Of a stretch of 64,000 nucleotides of DNA, positions 61,221 through 64,000 are shown one piece after another; position 1 is the first letter of the stretch, and the number at the start of each line of letters is the position of its first letter. Under the pieces are notes generated by a model. It saw nothing but the letters and a program-made list of their open reading frames with translations. It was not told where the DNA came from and searched no databases. Position numbers and translations under genes: made by a program. The DNA comes from Salinibacter grassmerensis (GTDB lineage Bacteria; Bacteroidota; Rhodothermia; Rhodothermales; Salinibacteraceae): contig NZ_CAMTTF010000004.1 of the NCBI RefSeq assembly GCF_947077765.1, positions 1 through 64,000 of the forward strand. The letters are read 5' to 3'.

Positions 61221-64000
61221 ATGAGCGAACAGACGGCCCAACTCGTCGAGCGCCTCCGCACCCGTCTTCGTCGGGTGACGCGACGCATGTCATGGGCGCG
61301 GCTCGCGTTCGGGGGAGCTCTTGCGGGAGGGACCGCAGCGGCCCTCTGGGTTCTCGCCGCCACACTGGAGGCGACGCTGTGGCTTCAGCCCAGCCTTCGC
61401 ACCGGCCTGCTCCTTGTTGCCGGCGCCGTTCTGTTGGGAATCGGCGCGGCGTTCATCGCCCGCCCGGTGGGCCGCCTCCTCGGACTCCTCGACGGCCCGT
61501 CCGAAGAGGACATCGCCCGGACGGTCGGCGAGCATCACCCGGTGGTGGCCGATCGGCTGGTGAACCTGCTGCAACTGGCGGAGGGCCAGCGGTCGCACGC
61601 CCCCGCCCCGTACGTGGACCAGGCCGTCCAACACCTCGCCGATCAAATCGACGAGGTGCGGTTCGACGAGGTAGCCGACTTTCAGCCGGCACGACGGGCC
61701 GCCCGGTGGGCTCTGTTTCCAGCCCTGGCCGTTCTGACGTTTCTCCTCGCCGCCCCCTCCACGTTCCTCGACGCCTCGGAGCGTCTCCTTGCTCCGCGAA
61801 CCGAATTCGAGCGGCCAGCCCTGTTTCAATTTGACGTGCGCCCAGGCGACGCCCAGCTCGTCCGGGGCGATTCGCTTCGCGTCACCATCCAGGGCACCGG
61901 CACCGTCCCCGAGACGGCCACGCTCCTGCTTCGCTCCCCCGAGGGCACATCGCCCCGGCGCGTCGCCGTGCAGGCCGATTCCATGGGCACCTACCAGCAC
62001 ACGGTCCCAAACGTCCGCCGCCCCCTACGCTACCGCGTGGCGGCCTCGCCGGTCCGCACAGAGTGGTACACGGTGGAGGTGGCCCAGCGTCCCATCGTGC
62101 GACGGCTGCGACTCCACGTGCGCCCGCCCGATTACACCAACCGCCCCGCCCGGGAGCTTGCCCCCAACGTGGGCACCGTGACGGCCCTCCCCGGCACAGA
62201 GGTTACGGTATCCGCGGCCCTCGGCGGGGCTGCGGTCACGGACGCAACGCTTCACTTTGAGAATGGCCCCGCTCAGTCACTTACGGTCGCTGACGACTCG
62301 GCCACTGGTCGCTTTCGCCTTCGCCGCGAGGACACCTACGCCCTCCACCTGGAGAGTGCAGACGGCATCTCGAACCGCGATCCGATCCGCTACGAGGTCG
62401 ATCTTCAGACCGACGCCCGGCCGTCGGTCTCCTTCCTCGAGCCCGGCCACCCCGCCGAGTTGTCGCCGGATCTCACACAGCCGCTTCGGCTCCAGCTCAG
62501 CGACGACTACGGGTTCCGGCGGGCGGCCCTGTTCTACCGTCGCACCGGCGGGGCAAATGCGGACTCGTCGTTCGCCTCCATCGACCTTTCCCTGCCCGAT
62601 GCTCAGGCCACGGACCAGGTTCTCTCCCACACATGGCTCCTCGCTCAGGAGAGTGGCCTCAGCCTGGAGCGCGGGGACGAGGTCGTCTACTACGTCAAGG
62701 CCTGGGACAACGACACCGTGAACGGCCCCAAAGGCGGCCGCACCGCCACCCAGCGGCTCCGCTTCCCCTCTCTTTCTGAACAGTACGAGGAGCTCGACAC
62801 CCTGCAGCGGGAGACCGGCGAGCAGATGCAAGAGCTCGACCGGCGGTCGAAAGACGTGCAGCAACAGTTTCAGGATCTTCGCCGGGAGGTTCGCCGCACG
62901 CGAGAGGCGGACTGGGAGGACCAGCGCCAGATCGAGCGGCTGCAGCAGAAGCAAAAGTCGCTCTCCCAGAGCAAGTCGAGCCTCTCGCGCCAGGTGGATT
63001 CCCTGAACCGCGAGATGCAGCGCAAGGACCTGTCGAGCCCAGAGACCAGCAAGAAATTTCAGGAGCTGAAGCAAACCATCGACGAGATGGAGTCGAAGGA
63101 CCTGCAGAAGGCGCTCGAAAACATGCGCCGGTCGATGCAGGACCAGAGCTTCCGCCAGATGCAGTCGGCCATGGAGCAGGCCCAGTCCCGCCTCAGGCAG
63201 CAAGAGCAACAGCTGGAGCGCACGCTCAACCTGTTTAAGCAACTGAAGGCACGGCAGAAGATGGAGGAGCTGGGCCGACGGGCGGAGGACATTCGGAAGC
63301 GGGAGGACCAAGTTGCCCAGGAGACGTCCGAGCGCATGGATGCGCCCTCCGACGCGGACTCGACTGGCCAGTCTCAGGAAGGGCCGTCTTCGTCGGCCCC
63401 GCCGTCGTCCGACTCCACGACGGTGCCCTCCCCCTCCGACTCGTCCCGGGCCGATGCTTCCTCACCGAGCGCCTCGGACTCGACAGCCAGCGCGCCATCC
63501 GACTCGCTCGCCTCACAGCGGTCTCCGAAGGCCGACTCGTCGGCCAACCCAGACCTCGCGCGCGAGCAGGAGGAGTTGGCGAACGAGATGGAGAAGCTCA
63601 TGGAGGAAATGAAGAGCGCCGAGCAGGACATGGAGGGCGTCCCGTCGGCCCCGAAGAAGGACCTTCAGCAAATGCGAAAGCAGATGCAGAAGCAGGACAT
63701 GTCGGGGCAGATGCGACAGAATAGCAAACAGCTTCGGAAGAACCAGCTTCAGAAGGCCCGTCAGCAGCAGCGGCGGTTGCAGAAGCGCCTCCAGAGCATG
63801 CAGTCTCAGATGTCCCAGATGCAGCAGCAGATGAAGGGGCAGCAGCGCCAGATGAACATGACGGGTCTCCGTAGTACCCTGGAAAACACCCTTCGCCTGT
63901 CCACAGACCAAGAGGCCCTCCGCACGACCCTTGAGGAACTGGAGGGAGGCGGCTCCGCCGTTCGTCGATTCGCTGCCCAACAGAAGGGACTACAAGATGG
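61221..64000 (+). CDS. DUF4175-family membrane protein, 3' end outside window
   Basis: The frame is open from the ATG at 61221 (MSEQTAQLVERLRTRLRRVT) to the window edge, 926 codons without a stop. Two or three N-terminal helices come first (LLLVAGAVLLGIGAAFIARP near 63; WALFPALAVLTFLLAAPSTF near 164). A beta-sandwich region follows, with IVRRLRLHVRPPDYTNRPAR and LRLQLSDDYGFRRAALFYRR, the DUF4175 landmarks. From about residue 520 it is a very long Gln/Met/Arg/Lys-rich coiled coil (for example LQQMRKQMQKQDMSGQMRQN), interrupted by a Ser/Pro/Asp-rich spacer at about 710-775. Function unknown; proteins like this are typical of Bacteroidota and related phyla. Confidence 0.85.
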   Translation, partial: MSEQTAQLVERLRTRLRRVTRRMSWARLAFGGALAGGTAAALWVLAATLEATLWLQPSLRTGLLLVAGAVLLGIGAAFIARPVGRLLGLLDGPSEEDIARTVGEHHPVVADRLVNLLQLAEGQRSHAPAPYVDQAVQHLADQIDEVRFDEVADFQPARRAARWALFPALAVLTFLLAAPSTFLDASERLLAPRTEFERPALFQFDVRPGDAQLVRGDSLRVTIQGTGTVPETATLLLRSPEGTSPRRVAVQADSMGTYQHTVPNVRRPLRYRVAASPVRTEWYTVEVAQRPIVRRLRLHVRPPDYTNRPARELAPNVGTVTALPGTEVTVSAALGGAAVTDATLHFENGPAQSLTVADDSATGRFRLRREDTYALHLESADGISNRDPIRYEVDLQTDARPSVSFLEPGHPAELSPDLTQPLRLQLSDDYGFRRAALFYRRTGGANADSSFASIDLSLPDAQATDQVLSHTWLLAQESGLSLERGDEVVYYVKAWDNDTVNGPKGGRTATQRLRFPSLSEQYEELDTLQRETGEQMQELDRRSKDVQQQFQDLRREVRRTREADWEDQRQIERLQQKQKSLSQSKSSLSRQVDSLNREMQRKDLSSPETSKKFQELKQTIDEMESKDLQKALENMRRSMQDQSFRQMQSAMEQAQSRLRQQEQQLERTLNLFKQLKARQKMEELGRRAEDIRKREDQVAQETSERMDAPSDADSTGQSQEGPSSSAPPSSDSTTVPSPSDSSRADASSPSASDSTASAPSDSLASQRSPKADSSANPDLAREQEELANEMEKLMEEMKSAEQDMEGVPSAPKKDLQQMRKQMQKQDMSGQMRQNSKQLRKNQLQKARQQQRRLQKRLQSMQSQMSQMQQQMKGQQRQMNMTGLRSTLENTLRLSTDQEALRTTLEELEGGGSAVRRFAAQQKGLQD

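Overview
The window is a dense, GC-rich bacterial chromosome segment whose proteins are strongly acidic (long Asp/Glu/Ala tracts in IF-2, NusA, S1 and ScpA). Acidic housekeeping proteins, the rimP-nusA-infB-rbfA-ribF-rpsO-pnp order, tandem SurA-like lipoproteins, MoxR, DUF4175, DUF2851 and a GlnRS-YqeY fusion together suggest an extremely halophilic member of the Rhodothermota/Bacteroidota, most like Salinibacter or a close relative. This assignment is inferred from recall of families, not from a search.

Left part (1-25 kb). A truncated EF-Tu gene leaves the left edge, divergent from an SLC13/RCK_C transporter. Two small orphan genes and an Ig-like lipoprotein follow, then scpA and galE. A long minus-strand block then reads rimP, nusA, infB, rbfA, ribF, rpsO, pnp, the classic translation and RNA-turnover cluster, but with no truB between rbfA and ribF. 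Intrinsic terminators lie between nusA and infB, after pnp and after prfB. prfB carries a programmed +1 frameshift. A class I aminotransferase and an aldehyde dehydrogenase are divergent. A small AT-richer patch with orphan genes, a DUF434 protein and an ACT-domain malic enzyme follow.

Middle part (25-50 kb). cmk and an enlarged ribosomal protein S1 gene are followed rightwards by an LEA14-like lipoprotein, a SpoU methyltransferase, the methylmalonyl-CoA mutase operon (small subunit, large subunit, MeaB chaperone), glnS fused to YqeY, gltX, three consecutive export or periplasmic proteins of the PpiC/SurA type, MoxR, a ferredoxin-NADP reductase-like protein, FxsA, a duplicated TerB-like protein and an aminopeptidase P.

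Right part (50-64 kb). A minus-strand group encodes a small membrane protein, a secreted SNase-like nuclease and an AddB/AddA-like helicase-nuclease pair in which AddB lacks its iron-sulfur cysteines. DUF2851, an ABM-domain protein, a coiled-coil lipoprotein and the first 926 codons of a DUF4175 membrane protein complete the window.

I found no tRNA, rRNA, CRISPR array, insertion sequence, prophage or defence island, and no clear evidence of a wholly new system. The best leads are lineage-specific fusions and losses in housekeeping proteins (S1 with a helix-hairpin-helix tail, AddB without its staple, missing truB, duplicated TerB) and a few unexplained inverted repeats.
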